Below, in pieces: positions 45,420 through 56,163 of a stretch of DNA of 64,000 bases. The notes beneath the pieces were generated by a model, which was not told the origin of the DNA, made no database searches, and was given only the letters and a program-made list of their open reading frames with translations. The DNA is taken from positions 930,001 through 994,000 of the forward strand of contig NZ_FTMO01000001.1 of NCBI RefSeq assembly GCF_900156025.1, read 5' to 3'. A program made the translations under genes and the position numbers. This stretch comes from Allobosea sp. TND4EK4. Its GTDB lineage: Bacteria; Pseudomonadota; Alphaproteobacteria; Rhizobiales; Beijerinckiaceae. Numbering within the stretch: the first letter of the stretch is position 1; each line of letters opens with the position of its first letter.

Positions 45420-47180
45420 GTGACGCTGGCCGTCGGCCTGCCCCGGAAGCTCCATGGCGCGTCCGGCCTGGCGCTGCGGCGCCGAGGCGCGGCCTGGCGG
45501 GCCCCGCGAGCACCGTTCCTGCCGGCGCTGATCATTCTCGCGGCATTGCTGTTCGGTGCCCTGCCGGTCCTGCGGCTCCTGCTGGCGGCGCTGATGCCGG
45601 GCGGCCGTTTTGCGCCCGAGGCGGCGCTGGAGACGATCACGAGCCGCTCGGCCGTGGCCGCGACGCTGCACAGCTTCGATACAGCCTTCTTCTCGACCCT
45701 CGGGGCGCTGGCCTTGGGCACACTGGTGGCGCTCGCGCTCGGCGTCACCGATCTGCGCGGACGGCGGCCGCTGGCCTTCGGCTTCGTGTTCTCGATGATG
45801 ATCGCGCCGCAGGTCGCGGCGCTGGCCTTCCTCAGCTTGCTCGCCCCGAATTCCCAACTGCTCGCGCTGCTCGGGCTCGCGCCCGCGCCTGGCACGCCCA
45901 ACCCGCTGCTCGGGCGCGGCGGCATCATTCTGGTCATGGCGCTGCACCACGCCCCGCTCGTCGCGATGACGGTCTGGAGCGGCCTGCGCAGCATCCCGCA
46001 TTCGCTGGTGGAGGCGGCGCAGATGGAAGGCGCCGGCCCCGCCACCATCACCGCCCGGATTCTCCTGCCGGTGCTGCGCCCCCAGCTCGCGGCGGCTGCG
46101 CTGGTTGCCTTCGTCGCCGGCATCGGCAATTTCGGCATTCCCGCGCTGCTCGGACTGCCTGTCAATTATCTGACGCTGCCGACGCTGATCTATCGCCGCC
46201 TGTCGAGTTTCGGGCCGGAGAGCCTGCCGGACGTCGCGGCTCTCGCCGTGCTGGTCGGGCTCGTCGCGACCTTCGGCATCCTGGCCGGCATGGCATTGAC
46301 CCGCCGCCAGGGCGGCAGGGTCGAGATCGAGCGCCCGCTCGAACCCTTTTGGCGGCTGGGGCGGGCGCGTGCCTTCGTCGCGGCGGGGCTGTGGGCGGTG
46401 CTGCTGCTCAAGCTCGGCCTGCCTCTGCTGGCGCTGCTCGCAGAAGCGCTGACACCGGCACTCGGCGTGCCGCTCTCCTGGCAGAGCCTGACGCTCGACA
46501 AGTTCGCCGAGGTGCTGCTGCGGCAAAGCGCGACGGTGCGGGCGTTCCGCAATTCCTTCGCCTTCGCGGCCATCGCCGGGATCGTGCTGGCGCTCGGCTC
46601 GATCGCCTTCGCCTTTGGGCTGGAGCGCCGGCTCGGCAAGCTGCGGCGGGTGGTCGAGCTCGTGGTCGAGCTGCCCTATGCGCTGCCCGGCATCGTGCTG
46701 GCGATCGCCTGCATCCTGCTGTTCCTCAAGCCCCTGCCGCTCATCGGCGTCAGCATCTACGGCACGCCCTTCATCATCCTCTTCGCCTATCTCGCCCGCT
46801 TCCTGCCGCTGGCGCTGAAGGCGCCGGTGGCGGCGATGGCGCAGATCGAGGCGCATCACGAGGAGGCAGCGCGGCTCGATGGCGCGGGCACCTGGCAGAT
46901 GCTGCGCTTCATCGTGGCGCCGCTCCTGGCGCCGGCGGCGGCGATCTCGGCGCTGATGGTCTTCCTCGTCGCCTTCAACGAGCTCACCGTCTCGGCGCTG
47001 CTCTGGTCGTCGGGCACCGAGACACTGGGCGTCGTGCTCTTCAGCCTCAAGGAAGCGGGCCTCGCGGGCGAGGCCGCGGCCGTCGCGATCAGCGCCATCG
47101 CCGTGATCCTCGTGGCGATGCTCGGCCTCGACCTGCTCGGACGGCGCCTGACCGCCAACGTCCTGCCCTGGCGGATCTGA
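45420..47180 (+). CDS. ABC transporter fused permease (ferric-iron type)
   Basis: A 586-residue inner-membrane protein with two tandem permease domains of about six spans each, as in FbpB/SfuB. Each half has an EAA loop for the ATPase: EAAQMEGAGPATITARILLP in the first and EEAARLDGAGTWQMLRFI in the second. The start is a GTG at 45420, chosen because it lies close to the previous gene and precedes the first hydrophobic span. No ATP-binding subunit gene is visible, since the next gene is a LysR regulator on the other strand. Confidence 0.88.
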   Translation: MTLAVGLPRKLHGASGLALRRRGAAWRAPRAPFLPALIILAALLFGALPVLRLLLAALMPGGRFAPEAALETITSRSAVAATLHSFDTAFFSTLGALALGTLVALALGVTDLRGRRPLAFGFVFSMMIAPQVAALAFLSLLAPNSQLLALLGLAPAPGTPNPLLGRGGIILVMALHHAPLVAMTVWSGLRSIPHSLVEAAQMEGAGPATITARILLPVLRPQLAAAALVAFVAGIGNFGIPALLGLPVNYLTLPTLIYRRLSSFGPESLPDVAALAVLVGLVATFGILAGMALTRRQGGRVEIERPLEPFWRLGRARAFVAAGLWAVLLLKLGLPLLALLAEALTPALGVPLSWQSLTLDKFAEVLLRQSATVRAFRNSFAFAAIAGIVLALGSIAFAFGLERRLGKLRRVVELVVELPYALPGIVLAIACILLFLKPLPLIGVSIYGTPFIILFAYLARFLPLALKAPVAAMAQIEAHHEEAARLDGAGTWQMLRFIVAPLLAPAAAISALMVFLVAFNELTVSALLWSSGTETLGVVLFSLKEAGLAGEAAAVAISAIAVILVAMLGLDLLGRRLTANVLPWRI

Positions 47181-47193
47181 CGCGGCCTTCGGG

Positions 47194-48123
47194 CTATGGG
47201 GCGCCGGAGCGGGCTTCCGGACGCGCCTCGCCCATCAGCAGGGCCCGGGCCGCCTTCGCCTCCCTGACGATGAAGTCGACGCTGGCTCGCACGCGCGCCA
47301 CATCCTTCAGATCGGCATGCACCAGCAGCCAGAAGGAGCGGGTGATCTGGACGCTCTCCGGCAGCACCGGCACGAGCCGCGGATCGCCCTCCGCCATGAA
47401 ATGGTGGATCACGCCGATACCGGCGCCGGCGACCACCGCGTTCATCTGGGCGATGACGCTGGAACTCTGCAGATGCGCCCGCAGGCCCTTGGCGACCTCG
47501 TCGAGATAATCGAGCTCAGGCGAAAAGATCAGGTCGTCGATATAGCCGATGATGCGGTGCCCGAAGAGGTCCTCGGGGCCCGTCACCGGCGGCATCTGCG
47601 AGAGATAGCCGGGCGCCGCATACAGGCCCAGGCGATAATCGGCGAGCTTGCGCGCGACCACCTTGCCTTCCTTCGGCGGCGCCAGCGTGATCGCGACATC
47701 GGCTTCGCGCTTCGAGAGCGAGAGCAGGCGCGGCATGGCGATGAGCTGGATTTCCAGCCCCGGATAGGCGCTGGCGAACTTGGCCAGGCGCGGCGCCAGG
47801 AAGGCTGTGCCGAAGCCATCGGGCGCGCCGATCCTGACCGTGCCCGACAGCGCCATGTCGGCCCCGCCGATATCGCTCTGGATCGCCAGCGCCTCGGTTT
47901 CCATGCTTTCCGCCTTCGCCAGCAGGCGCTCGCCATGGGCCGTCAGGGTGTAACCCTGCGGCCGGCGCTCGAAGAGCTTCGCCTTCAGCGCCTCCTCCAG
48001 CGCAGTGATGCGGCGGGACACCGTGGCGTGGTCGGCACCGAGGCGGCGGGCGGCCGCCGTCAACCGGCCCGAGCGAGCCACGGCGAGGAAGAAGCGCAGG
48101 TCGTCCCAGTCGAACCGCTCCAA
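47194..48123 (-). CDS. LysR-family regulator of the valine-catabolism operon
   Basis: A 309-residue LysR-type protein: winged helix in residues 1-60 (WDDLRFFLAVARSGRLTAA, HATVSRRITALEEALKAKLF), then an effector domain with VRIGAPDGFGTAFLAPRLAKF. A TTG start at 48123 is preferred because AGGGAGG lies five bases upstream. A longer GTG start at 48162 would run through the inverted repeat of the divergent promoter (48145-48189). It is divergent from mmsA and probably regulates that operon. Confidence 0.85.
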   Translation of the reverse strand: MERFDWDDLRFFLAVARSGRLTAAARRLGADHATVSRRITALEEALKAKLFERRPQGYTLTAHGERLLAKAESMETEALAIQSDIGGADMALSGTVRIGAPDGFGTAFLAPRLAKFASAYPGLEIQLIAMPRLLSLSKREADVAITLAPPKEGKVVARKLADYRLGLYAAPGYLSQMPPVTGPEDLFGHRIIGYIDDLIFSPELDYLDEVAKGLRAHLQSSSVIAQMNAVVAGAGIGVIHHFMAEGDPRLVPVLPESVQITRSFWLLVHADLKDVARVRASVDFIVREAKAARALLMGEARPEARSGAP

Positions 48124-48144
48124 CAGGCCCTCCCTATATTCGCT

Positions 48145-48189
48145 TTTTCGCACGACGAGCACTAGCCGACCGCTATAGCCGTGCGAAAA
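48145..48189. promoter_or_regulatory. Interrupted inverted repeat in lysR-mmsA promoter region
   Basis: TTTTCGCACG at 48145-48154 is matched perfectly by CGTGCGAAAA at 48180-48189, with 25 bases between. The repeat lies between the divergent lysR and mmsA genes and is a likely operator, with each arm perhaps bound by one LysR dimer. Confidence 0.6.
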
Positions 48190-48246
48190 CGAGAATGGTA
48201 GGGAATGATCAGGATTACCGAACCATCAGTTCGTAGGGAGGGCGCG

Positions 48247-49743
<1,497 letters not shown>

Positions 49744-49779
49744 CGCAAGCCAAGACGAACAAGCAAAGACGAGGTGGCC

Positions 49780-50928
49780 ATGTTCTCGCTGTCCGAGGAT
49801 CAGCTCGCCATTCAGGAGATGGCCACCTCCTTCGCCACGGAAACCCTCGCGCCCAATGCGGCACGCTGGGACGAGGAGAAGCATTTCCCGGTCGAGGAGA
49901 TGCGTGCCGCCGCCGCGCTCGGCATGGGCGGCATCTACATCCAGGAAGACGTCGGCGGCTCGGGATTGAGCCGGCTGGATGCGGCGCTGATCTTCGAGGC
50001 GCTGTCGACAGGATGCCCGACGGTCGCGGCCTATATCTCGATCCACAACATGTGCGCCTGGATGATCGACCGCTACGGCGCGGACGAGCAGCGCCAGCGC
50101 TTCCTGCCGAAGCTCTGCACGATGGAGCATCTGGCGAGCTATTGCCTGACCGAGCCCGGCGCCGGCTCGGACGCCGCCGCGCTGAAGACGAAGGCCGTGC
50201 TCGACGGCGACACCTATGTCCTCGACGGGCAGAAGCAGTTCATCTCCGGCGCCGGCGTTTCCGACCTCTATGTCGTGATGGCGCGCACCGGCGAGGCCGG
50301 ACCCAAGGGCATCTCGACCCTCGTCGTCGAGAAGGGCACACCGGGCCTCTCCTTCGGCGCCGAGGAAAAGAAGATGGGCTGGAACGCCCAGCCGACGCGG
50401 GCCGTCATCTTCGAGAACTGCCGCGTGCCCGTCGCCAACAGGCTGGGCCCCGAGGGCATCGGCTTCAAGATCGCGATGGCGGGGCTCGACGGGGGCCGGC
50501 TGAACATCGGCGCCTGCTCCATCGGCGGGGCGCAGAGCGCGCTGGACAGGTCGATCGCCTATGCCAAGGAGCGCAAGGCCTTCGGCTCGGCCATCGCCGA
50601 TTTCCAGGCGCTGCAGTTCAAGCTTGCCGACATGGCGACCGAACTGGAGGCTGCGCGCACCCTGCTCTGGCGCGCGGCGGCGGCGCTCGACGCCAAGGCG
50701 CCCGATGCGACCAAGCTCTGCGCCATGGCCAAGCGCGTCGCGACCGATACCGGCTTTGCCGTCGCCAACGACGCCCTTCAGATCCATGGCGGCTACGGCT
50801 ATCTCGCCGATTACGGCATCGAGAAGATCGTCCGCGACCTGCGCGTGCACCAGATACTCGAAGGCACCAACGAGGTGATGCGGATGATCGTCGCGCGCGG
50901 GCTGGTCGGCCGGGCGAAGGGGAATTGA
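49780..50928 (+). CDS. Acyl-CoA dehydrogenase, probable isobutyryl-CoA dehydrogenase
   Basis: A 382-residue FAD enzyme. Motifs are [52 protein letters not shown] and the catalytic E361 in [13 protein letters not shown]. Placement between mmsA and mmsB identifies the likely substrate as isobutyryl-CoA from valine. The start at 49780 has AGACGAGG before it; a GTG two codons upstream (49774) is possible. Confidence 0.9.
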   Translation: MFSLSEDQLAIQEMATSFATETLAPNAARWDEEKHFPVEEMRAAAALGMGGIYIQEDVGGSGLSRLDAALIFEALSTGCPTVAAYISIHNMCAWMIDRYGADEQRQRFLPKLCTMEHLASYCLTEPGAGSDAAALKTKAVLDGDTYVLDGQKQFISGAGVSDLYVVMARTGEAGPKGISTLVVEKGTPGLSFGAEEKKMGWNAQPTRAVIFENCRVPVANRLGPEGIGFKIAMAGLDGGRLNIGACSIGGAQSALDRSIAYAKERKAFGSAIADFQALQFKLADMATELEAARTLLWRAAAALDAKAPDATKLCAMAKRVATDTGFAVANDALQIHGGYGYLADYGIEKIVRDLRVHQILEGTNEVMRMIVARGLVGRAKGN

Positions 50929-50937
50929 GGGAAGACG

Positions 50938-51249
50938 ATGGGCTTCCTGCGTACCATGGCGACCCAAGCGATCGGCGTGGCCAGCATGGGCGCAGCTGCT
51001 GCCATCCTCGCCAGGTTGTTTGGTTTGGACAAATCCACCGTGATCGTCGGGATGGGCGGTGCTGTGGTCGGTTGGTGTTGTTGCTGGCTCTACGCGGGCT
51101 GGGTCAACACAAAAGAGACCCGATCGCGAGACGCCAATGATGCGCGCCTCACGCGCTCGGCATTGCAGCGGACGGAAATAGACCACGGCATCAGGATCGC
51201 AATGCCGCTTTCTAGCCAGCACAACGATAAGCAAGAGGAGCGACCATGA
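50938..51249 (+). CDS. Small membrane protein within the valine operon
   Basis: A 103-residue protein I do not recognise. The N-terminal 60 residues hold two hydrophobic spans (about 8-27 and 35-55, with CCCWLYAGW) and the rest is hydrophilic. GAGGGAAG lies ahead of the ATG at 50938, and its stop overlaps the mmsB start in ATGA, so translation is probably coupled. These two signals support a real gene, though the C-terminal part has weak coding character. Confidence 0.5.
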   Translation: MGFLRTMATQAIGVASMGAAAAILARLFGLDKSTVIVGMGGAVVGWCCCWLYAGWVNTKETRSRDANDARLTRSALQRTEIDHGIRIAMPLSSQHNDKQEERP

Positions 51250-52133
51250 CCCGCATCGCCTTCATCGGTCTCGGCAATATGGGCGGCCCGATGGCCGGGA
51301 ACCTGGTCAAGGCCGGGCATGAGGTCACGGCCTTCGACCTCGTCGAGGCCTCGCGGCAAGCGGCGGCGGAGCTCGGCGTCGGCATCGCCGGTTCGGCGAA
51401 GGAGGCCGTCTCGGCGGCCGAAATCGTGGTGACGATGCTGCCGGCGGGCAAGCATGTGCTCTCGGTCTGGGGCGACATCCTGCCGGCTGTGAAGCCCGGC
51501 ACGCTGCTGATCGATTCCTCGACGATCGATGTCGAGAGCGCCCGCAAGGCACATGCGCTGGCCGCCGAGCATGGCTGCCCGTCGCTCGATGCGCCGGTCT
51601 CGGGCGGCACCGGAGGAGCCAAGGGCGCCGCGCTGACCTTCATGGTGGGCGGCGCGGAGGATGCCTTCGACCGCGGCGAGCCGATCCTGGCCAAGATGGG
51701 CCGCAAGATCGTGCATTGCGGCCCGGCCGGGAACGGACAGGCGGCGAAGATCTGCAACAACATGATCCTCGGTATCTCGATGATCGGCGTCTGCGAGGCC
51801 TTCGTGCTGGGCGAGAAGCTCGGCCTGTCGCACCAGGCGCTGTTCGACGTGGCCTCGACCTCGTCGGGCCAGTGCTGGTCGCTGACGACCTATTGCCCGG
51901 TTCCGGGGCCGGTCCCGACCTCGCCGGCCAATAACGGCTACAAGCCCGGCTTCGCCTCTGCGCTCATGCTGAAGGACCTGAAGCTGGCGCAGGAGGCGGC
52001 ACAGGGCGCGGGTGCCTCGACGCCGCTGGGCGCCGCTGCCGCGCAACTCTTCGGGCTGCATAATGGCTGGGGCGAGGGCGGCACGGATTTCTCCGGGATC
52101 ATCGATCTGCTGCGGGGCCATGACAAGGCCTGA
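51246..52133 (+). CDS. mmsB: 3-hydroxyisobutyrate dehydrogenase
   Basis: A 295-residue NAD-dependent beta-hydroxyacid dehydrogenase of valine breakdown. The Rossmann motif is FIGLGNMGGPMAGNLVKAGH, the substrate motif is DAPVSGGTGGAKGAALTFM, and the catalytic Lys lies in GNGQAAKICNNMILG. AAGAGGAG precedes the ATG. It oxidises 3-hydroxyisobutyrate to methylmalonate semialdehyde, the substrate of MmsA. Confidence 0.95.
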   Translation: MTRIAFIGLGNMGGPMAGNLVKAGHEVTAFDLVEASRQAAAELGVGIAGSAKEAVSAAEIVVTMLPAGKHVLSVWGDILPAVKPGTLLIDSSTIDVESARKAHALAAEHGCPSLDAPVSGGTGGAKGAALTFMVGGAEDAFDRGEPILAKMGRKIVHCGPAGNGQAAKICNNMILGISMIGVCEAFVLGEKLGLSHQALFDVASTSSGQCWSLTTYCPVPGPVPTSPANNGYKPGFASALMLKDLKLAQEAAQGAGASTPLGAAAAQLFGLHNGWGEGGTDFSGIIDLLRGHDKA

Positions 52134-52210
52134 AGGGCAATAACCAGACGCAAGGCCGTCCGCGCGCTGCGCGCTTGCGTGCCGCCGCCGGGCCGGTTTA
52201 GACCCTTGCC

Positions 52211-53167
52211 ATGACCGACGCCACGCTCCGCCGCGAACGCTCCACCCTGACCGGTTTCGCGGATAACCGGCTCGACCGGCGCGAGGACCTGCGCAACAAG
52301 CCCGATGCGGTCACGGCGCTGCGGCACCGCTCCGATACGCGGATCGCCGCCGTCGCGGGCGAGACGCCGGTGCTCAACCGCACGGGCGAGGACCAGCTCT
52401 CGATCTGGTTCACGCATGGCGAGACCGAGATGCTCGGCCCGGCGCTGGAGGAAATCTTCCTCGGCATGGCGGAGGACGGTTCGCCCCGCTTCGGCCGGCT
52501 GCTGGACCGGTCCCTGATCGAGCCGCTGACGGCGCGGCCTGAGCTGATGCTGACGGACCTGCGCTCCATTGCTCTCAAGGGAATGGTCCCGACCGAGGAG
52601 GTCGGCCCGCTCGGCGAGGCCAAGGCCGTGCTGGACTGGCACGCCCGGCACCGCTTCTGCGCGCAGTGCGGCGGCCCCACCATCGCCGGCGCCTCGGGCT
52701 GGCGGCGCGAATGCACGAGCTGCGGCGCGCTGCACTTCCCCCGCACCGACCCCGTCGTGATCATGCTGGTGACGCGCGGCGAGAGCTGCCTGCTCGCGCG
52801 CCAGTCGCGCTTCGCGCCCGGCATGTATTCCTGCATCGCCGGCTTCGTCGAACCGGGCGAGACGCTCGAGAACGCAGTGCGGCGCGAGAGCTGGGAGGAG
52901 GCGGGCCTGCGCATCGGCACGGTGCGCTATCTGGCCTCCCAGCCCTGGCCGTTCCCCTCCTCGATCATGGTCGGCTGCATCGCCGAGGCGCTGGGCGACG
53001 AGATCACGCTCGACCTGACGGAGCTGGAGGACGGGCGCTGGTTCCCGCGCAGCGAGGTGCTGCAGATGCTGGAGGGGACCCACCCGGACGGCCTCGCCTG
53101 CCCGCAGCATATCGCCATCGCCAGCACGCTGGTGCGGGCCTGGGCCCTTGAGGGCGAGCAGCCCTGA
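52211..53167 (+). CDS. nudC: NADH pyrophosphatase / NAD-capped RNA hydrolase NudC
   Basis: A 318-residue Nudix hydrolase. An N-terminal NUDIX-like domain (1-150) precedes a zinc ribbon (CAQC at residue 155 region, CTSC 18 residues later) and the Nudix box GFVEPGETLENAVRRESWEE. The NudC signature SQPWPFPSSIM follows. It hydrolyses NADH and removes NAD caps from RNA. All zinc and Nudix residues are present. Confidence 0.94.
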   Translation: MTDATLRRERSTLTGFADNRLDRREDLRNKPDAVTALRHRSDTRIAAVAGETPVLNRTGEDQLSIWFTHGETEMLGPALEEIFLGMAEDGSPRFGRLLDRSLIEPLTARPELMLTDLRSIALKGMVPTEEVGPLGEAKAVLDWHARHRFCAQCGGPTIAGASGWRRECTSCGALHFPRTDPVVIMLVTRGESCLLARQSRFAPGMYSCIAGFVEPGETLENAVRRESWEEAGLRIGTVRYLASQPWPFPSSIMVGCIAEALGDEITLDLTELEDGRWFPRSEVLQMLEGTHPDGLACPQHIAIASTLVRAWALEGEQP

Positions 53168-53210
53168 GGCAAGCGCCCTCCCCTGTCCCGGAATCCCCTC
53201 GGAGCCTTGC

Positions 53211-54386
53211 ATGAGCGACCCGGTCCACGCCTTCGTCCCCGGGCCGCGCGCCCATGTCGCCGGCCGGCCCGGCGGCCCACTCTCCGGCCTCACCTTCGCG
53301 GTGAAGGACCTGTTCGACGTCGCCGGCGTGCCGACCGGCGGGGGCAACCACGACTGGGCGGCCGCCCAACCAATTCCGGAACGGCATGCCTGGGCGGTGC
53401 AGCGGCTGCTCGACGCCGGGGCCGACATGATCGGCAAGACGATCACCGACGAGGTCTCGCTCGGCATCCTCGGCGAAAGCGCCTTCGACGGGACCCCGAT
53501 CAACAGCGCCGTGCCCGAGCGGGTGCCGGGCGGCTCCTCCTCGGGCTCGGCGGCAGCGGTCGCGGCGGGGCTGTGCGACACCGCGCTCGGCACCGATACG
53601 GGTGGCTCGATGCGGGTGCCGGCGAGCTTCTGCGGGCTCTACGGCATCCGCCCGACCCATGGCCGGCTCGACCTGACCGGACTGATGCCGCAGGCACCGA
53701 GTTCCGACACCGCCGGCTGGTTCGCGCGCGACGCGCAGACCTTCGCCAAGGTCGGCGGCGTGATGCTGGGCGAGGAGCCGGGACCGCTGCCGACAACGCT
53801 GCTCGTCGCGGTCGATGCCTTCGGCTTCGCCGATCCGGAGGTGGCGCAGGCGCTGCGGCCGATGGTCGAGCGGCTGGCGCGCGTCGTCGGGTCGGCGCCG
53901 CGCGAGGAGATCATGGCACCGCAAGGGCTGTCGGTCTGGGCGCGGGCGCAGCGCTGCCTGCAGCCGGTCGAGGCCTGGGCCACCTTCCGCCCCTGGATCG
54001 AGCAGCACAATCCCCGCATGGCCTTCGGCGTCGCCGCCGGGCTGATCGCCGGCTCGCAGGTCTCCGCCGCCGATCAGGGCTGGGCCGCGCTGATGCGCGA
54101 GGAGGCCCGTGCCCGGCTGCGCCATCTGCTGCCGCCGGGTACGATCCTGTGCCTGCCGACGACGCCGTTTCCCGCCCCGCTGCGCGGGCAGTCGATGCCG
54201 GCGCTGAGGCCGGTGCGCGACCGCATCACCTGCCTGTGTGCACAAGGGGGGCTCGCCGGCCATCCGCAGGTCAGCCTGCCCGGCGCGAGCGTGGACGGCG
54301 CGCCTGTCGGGCTCTCGATCATCGGCGGGCGCGGGACGGATGCCGCCCTGCTCGCCGTCGCCCTCGCCATGGAGAATGCCGCGTGA
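53211..54386 (+). CDS. Amidase (amidase signature family)
   Basis: A 391-residue amidase-signature enzyme. The Ser-cisSer-Lys triad is visible: K32 in LTFAVKDLFDVAG, a Ser in PERVPGGSSSGSAAAV and the nucleophile S133 in LGTDTGGSMRVPASF. At 391 residues it is shorter than AtzE-type amidases. The GTGA overlap with the following AtzH-like gene shows co-translation; that partner is often found with amidases that act on carboxybiuret or oxalurate-type ureides. The actual substrate is unknown. The start at 53211 (MSDPVHAF) is used. Confidence 0.88.
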   Translation: MSDPVHAFVPGPRAHVAGRPGGPLSGLTFAVKDLFDVAGVPTGGGNHDWAAAQPIPERHAWAVQRLLDAGADMIGKTITDEVSLGILGESAFDGTPINSAVPERVPGGSSSGSAAAVAAGLCDTALGTDTGGSMRVPASFCGLYGIRPTHGRLDLTGLMPQAPSSDTAGWFARDAQTFAKVGGVMLGEEPGPLPTTLLVAVDAFGFADPEVAQALRPMVERLARVVGSAPREEIMAPQGLSVWARAQRCLQPVEAWATFRPWIEQHNPRMAFGVAAGLIAGSQVSAADQGWAALMREEARARLRHLLPPGTILCLPTTPFPAPLRGQSMPALRPVRDRITCLCAQGGLAGHPQVSLPGASVDGAPVGLSIIGGRGTDAALLAVALAMENAA

Positions 54387-54781
54387 CCGAGCTGACGCCG
54401 AACCTGCCTGATGTCGTGGCCGAGATCAGCGCGCTGTTCGAGGAGTACGAGCAGGCCTTGATCGACAAGAATGTCGAGGTGCTCGACCGGACCTTCTGGA
54501 ACAGCCCGCACACCATCCGCTACGCCTTCAGCGAGCACGGCTACGGCTTCGACGAGATTCACGCCCATCGCGTCGCCCGCCCGCCCGGCCCCGGCAGCAA
54601 GGAGAAACGGATCAGGCTGGAAATCCTGACGCTCGGGCGCGATGTCGCGACCGTGAACCTCGAATTCAAGCTGCGCGGGCGCGACGCGATCGGCCGCCAG
54701 AGCCAGACCTGGGTGCGCTTTCCAGGTCTCGGCTGGAAGGTCGTCTCGGCCCATGTCTCGACGCTGGAGCCGCGGGGATGA
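54383..54781 (+). CDS. AtzH-like (DUF3225) protein
   Basis: A 132-residue NTF2-fold protein of the AtzH/HpxZ type, with ALFEEYEQALIDKNVEVLDRTFW, RYAFSEHGYGFDEIHAHR and TWVRFPGLGWKVVSAHVS. A GTG start overlaps the amidase stop (GTGA), and its own stop overlaps the next start (ATGA). In related operons (atz, hpx) the protein is encoded with an amidase and may be an accessory subunit or a small hydrolase. Confidence 0.88.
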   Translation: MTELTPNLPDVVAEISALFEEYEQALIDKNVEVLDRTFWNSPHTIRYAFSEHGYGFDEIHAHRVARPPGPGSKEKRIRLEILTLGRDVATVNLEFKLRGRDAIGRQSQTWVRFPGLGWKVVSAHVSTLEPRG

Positions 54782-55278
54782 CCACCGCGGCGGACCCGCC
54801 GGAGGCCGTATCGCCGAAGCTCCCCGAAGAGCTTCGCGCGACCCTCCGGCTCGTGGGTTCGGTCATGCAGGCCGCGTCCGAGCCGTGGTGGATCATCGGC
54901 AGCGCCGCCGTGGCCCTGCATGGAGCAGGATCGATTGCCGTGGCGGATGTCGATGTCGTCCTGAGCGAATGCGATGCGGCGCGGATCAGCGCCCGCCTCG
55001 GCCTTGTCCAGGCTCGCAAGTCGCCGCATCCACGCTTCCGCTCGTCGGCCTTAGTGACTTGGAACGAGACTCCTCTTCCGGTGGAGTTCATGGCCGGCTT
55101 CCATCTGCACGACGGTGACGGCTGGGCGCCCTTGAAGCCGATCACACGCCTCGCCATCGTGATCGACAGCACCGTCCTCTACGCGCCCGAACGGCAGGAG
55201 ATGCAGGAGATCCTGACGCGTTTCGGCCGCCCCAAGGATCTCGAGCGCCGCCGGCTTCTGGTTGCGACGCGCGCCTGA
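54778..55278 (+). CDS. Nucleotidyltransferase-fold protein
   Basis: A 166-residue protein. The N-terminal half has the pattern of a minimal nucleotidyltransferase: IIGSAAVALHGAG, then VADVDVVLSECDA, where the first acidic pair DVD would bind metal. The third acidic residue is less clear, so activity is uncertain; relatives include toxin-antitoxin nucleotidyltransferases and antibiotic-modifying enzymes. It is translationally coupled (ATGA) to the AtzH-like gene, an unusual partner. Confidence 0.65.
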   Translation: MTTAADPPEAVSPKLPEELRATLRLVGSVMQAASEPWWIIGSAAVALHGAGSIAVADVDVVLSECDAARISARLGLVQARKSPHPRFRSSALVTWNETPLPVEFMAGFHLHDGDGWAPLKPITRLAIVIDSTVLYAPERQEMQEILTRFGRPKDLERRRLLVATRA

Positions 55279-55286
55279 GCGCCGCC

Positions 55287-56141
55287 CTACTCAGCCGGCT
55301 CCTCGATGGTGGAGCGGAACTCGCTCGCAGGATAGACGCCCATGATCTTCACCTCCTTGGAGAAGAAGGCGAGTTCGTCGAGCGCGCGGCGAAGCGCCGG
55401 GTCGTCCGGATGACCCTCGACATCGGCGTAGAACATCGTCGCCGAGAACAGGCCGTCGACCATGTAGCTTTCGAGCTTGGTCATATTGATGCCGTTGGTG
55501 GCGAAGCCGCCCATGGCCTTGTAGAGCGCGGCCGGGATGTTGCGGACGCGGAACATCAGGGTCGTCACCGTGCGGGCGCCGCCCTGGCGGGCATATTCCG
55601 GATATTTCGAGAGCACGACGAAGCGGGTGGTGTTGTGCTTCTCGTCCTCGATGTCCTCCATCAGGATGTTGAGGCCGTAGACCTCCGCCGCGATGCGCGG
55701 GGCGATGGCCGCGCGGGTCACGTCGCCGGCCTCCGCGACCTGGCGGGCGGAGCCGGCCGTGTCGGCCGCGACCTCGGCCTTGAGGCCGAGCTTGCGGATG
55801 ATCTTGCGGCACTGGCCGAGCGCATGGATATGGCTCTGCACGGTCTTCACCGTCGCCAGCGTCGCGCCCTCGACGCCCATCAGATGGAAGCGGATCGGCA
55901 GGAAATGCTCGCCGATGATGTGCAGGCCCGAGCGCGGCAGCAGATGATGGATGTCGGCGACGCGGCCGGCGATCGAATTGTCGATCGGGATCATGCCGTA
56001 GCGGGCCGTGCCGTCGCTGACGGCGGCGAGCGCGTCCTCGAAGGTGGCGCAAGGCAGAAGCTCGCAATCCGGAAACACCTGGAGGGCGGCCTGCGAGGAG
56101 AAGGCTCCGGGCTCACCCTGATAGGATACGACGAAGGTCAT
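55287..56141 (-). CDS. pheA: Prephenate dehydratase with ACT domain
   Basis: A 284-residue protein: a prephenate dehydratase domain (about 1-185, with YQGEPGAFSSQAALQVFP, IPIDNSIAGRVADIHHLL and the catalytic Thr in HNTTRFVVLS) followed by an ACT domain (VTTLMFRVRNIPAALYKAM, then NMTKLESYM) for phenylalanine feedback. It converts prephenate to phenylpyruvate. There is no fused chorismate mutase; that activity is at 9007-9864. It lies 22 bases downstream of kdsB on the same strand. Confidence 0.95.
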   Translation of the reverse strand: MTFVVSYQGEPGAFSSQAALQVFPDCELLPCATFEDALAAVSDGTARYGMIPIDNSIAGRVADIHHLLPRSGLHIIGEHFLPIRFHLMGVEGATLATVKTVQSHIHALGQCRKIIRKLGLKAEVAADTAGSARQVAEAGDVTRAAIAPRIAAEVYGLNILMEDIEDEKHNTTRFVVLSKYPEYARQGGARTVTTLMFRVRNIPAALYKAMGGFATNGINMTKLESYMVDGLFSATMFYADVEGHPDDPALRRALDELAFFSKEVKIMGVYPASEFRSTIEEPAE

Positions 56142-56163
56142 GGCAGGCTTTCCGAACTCTGGT

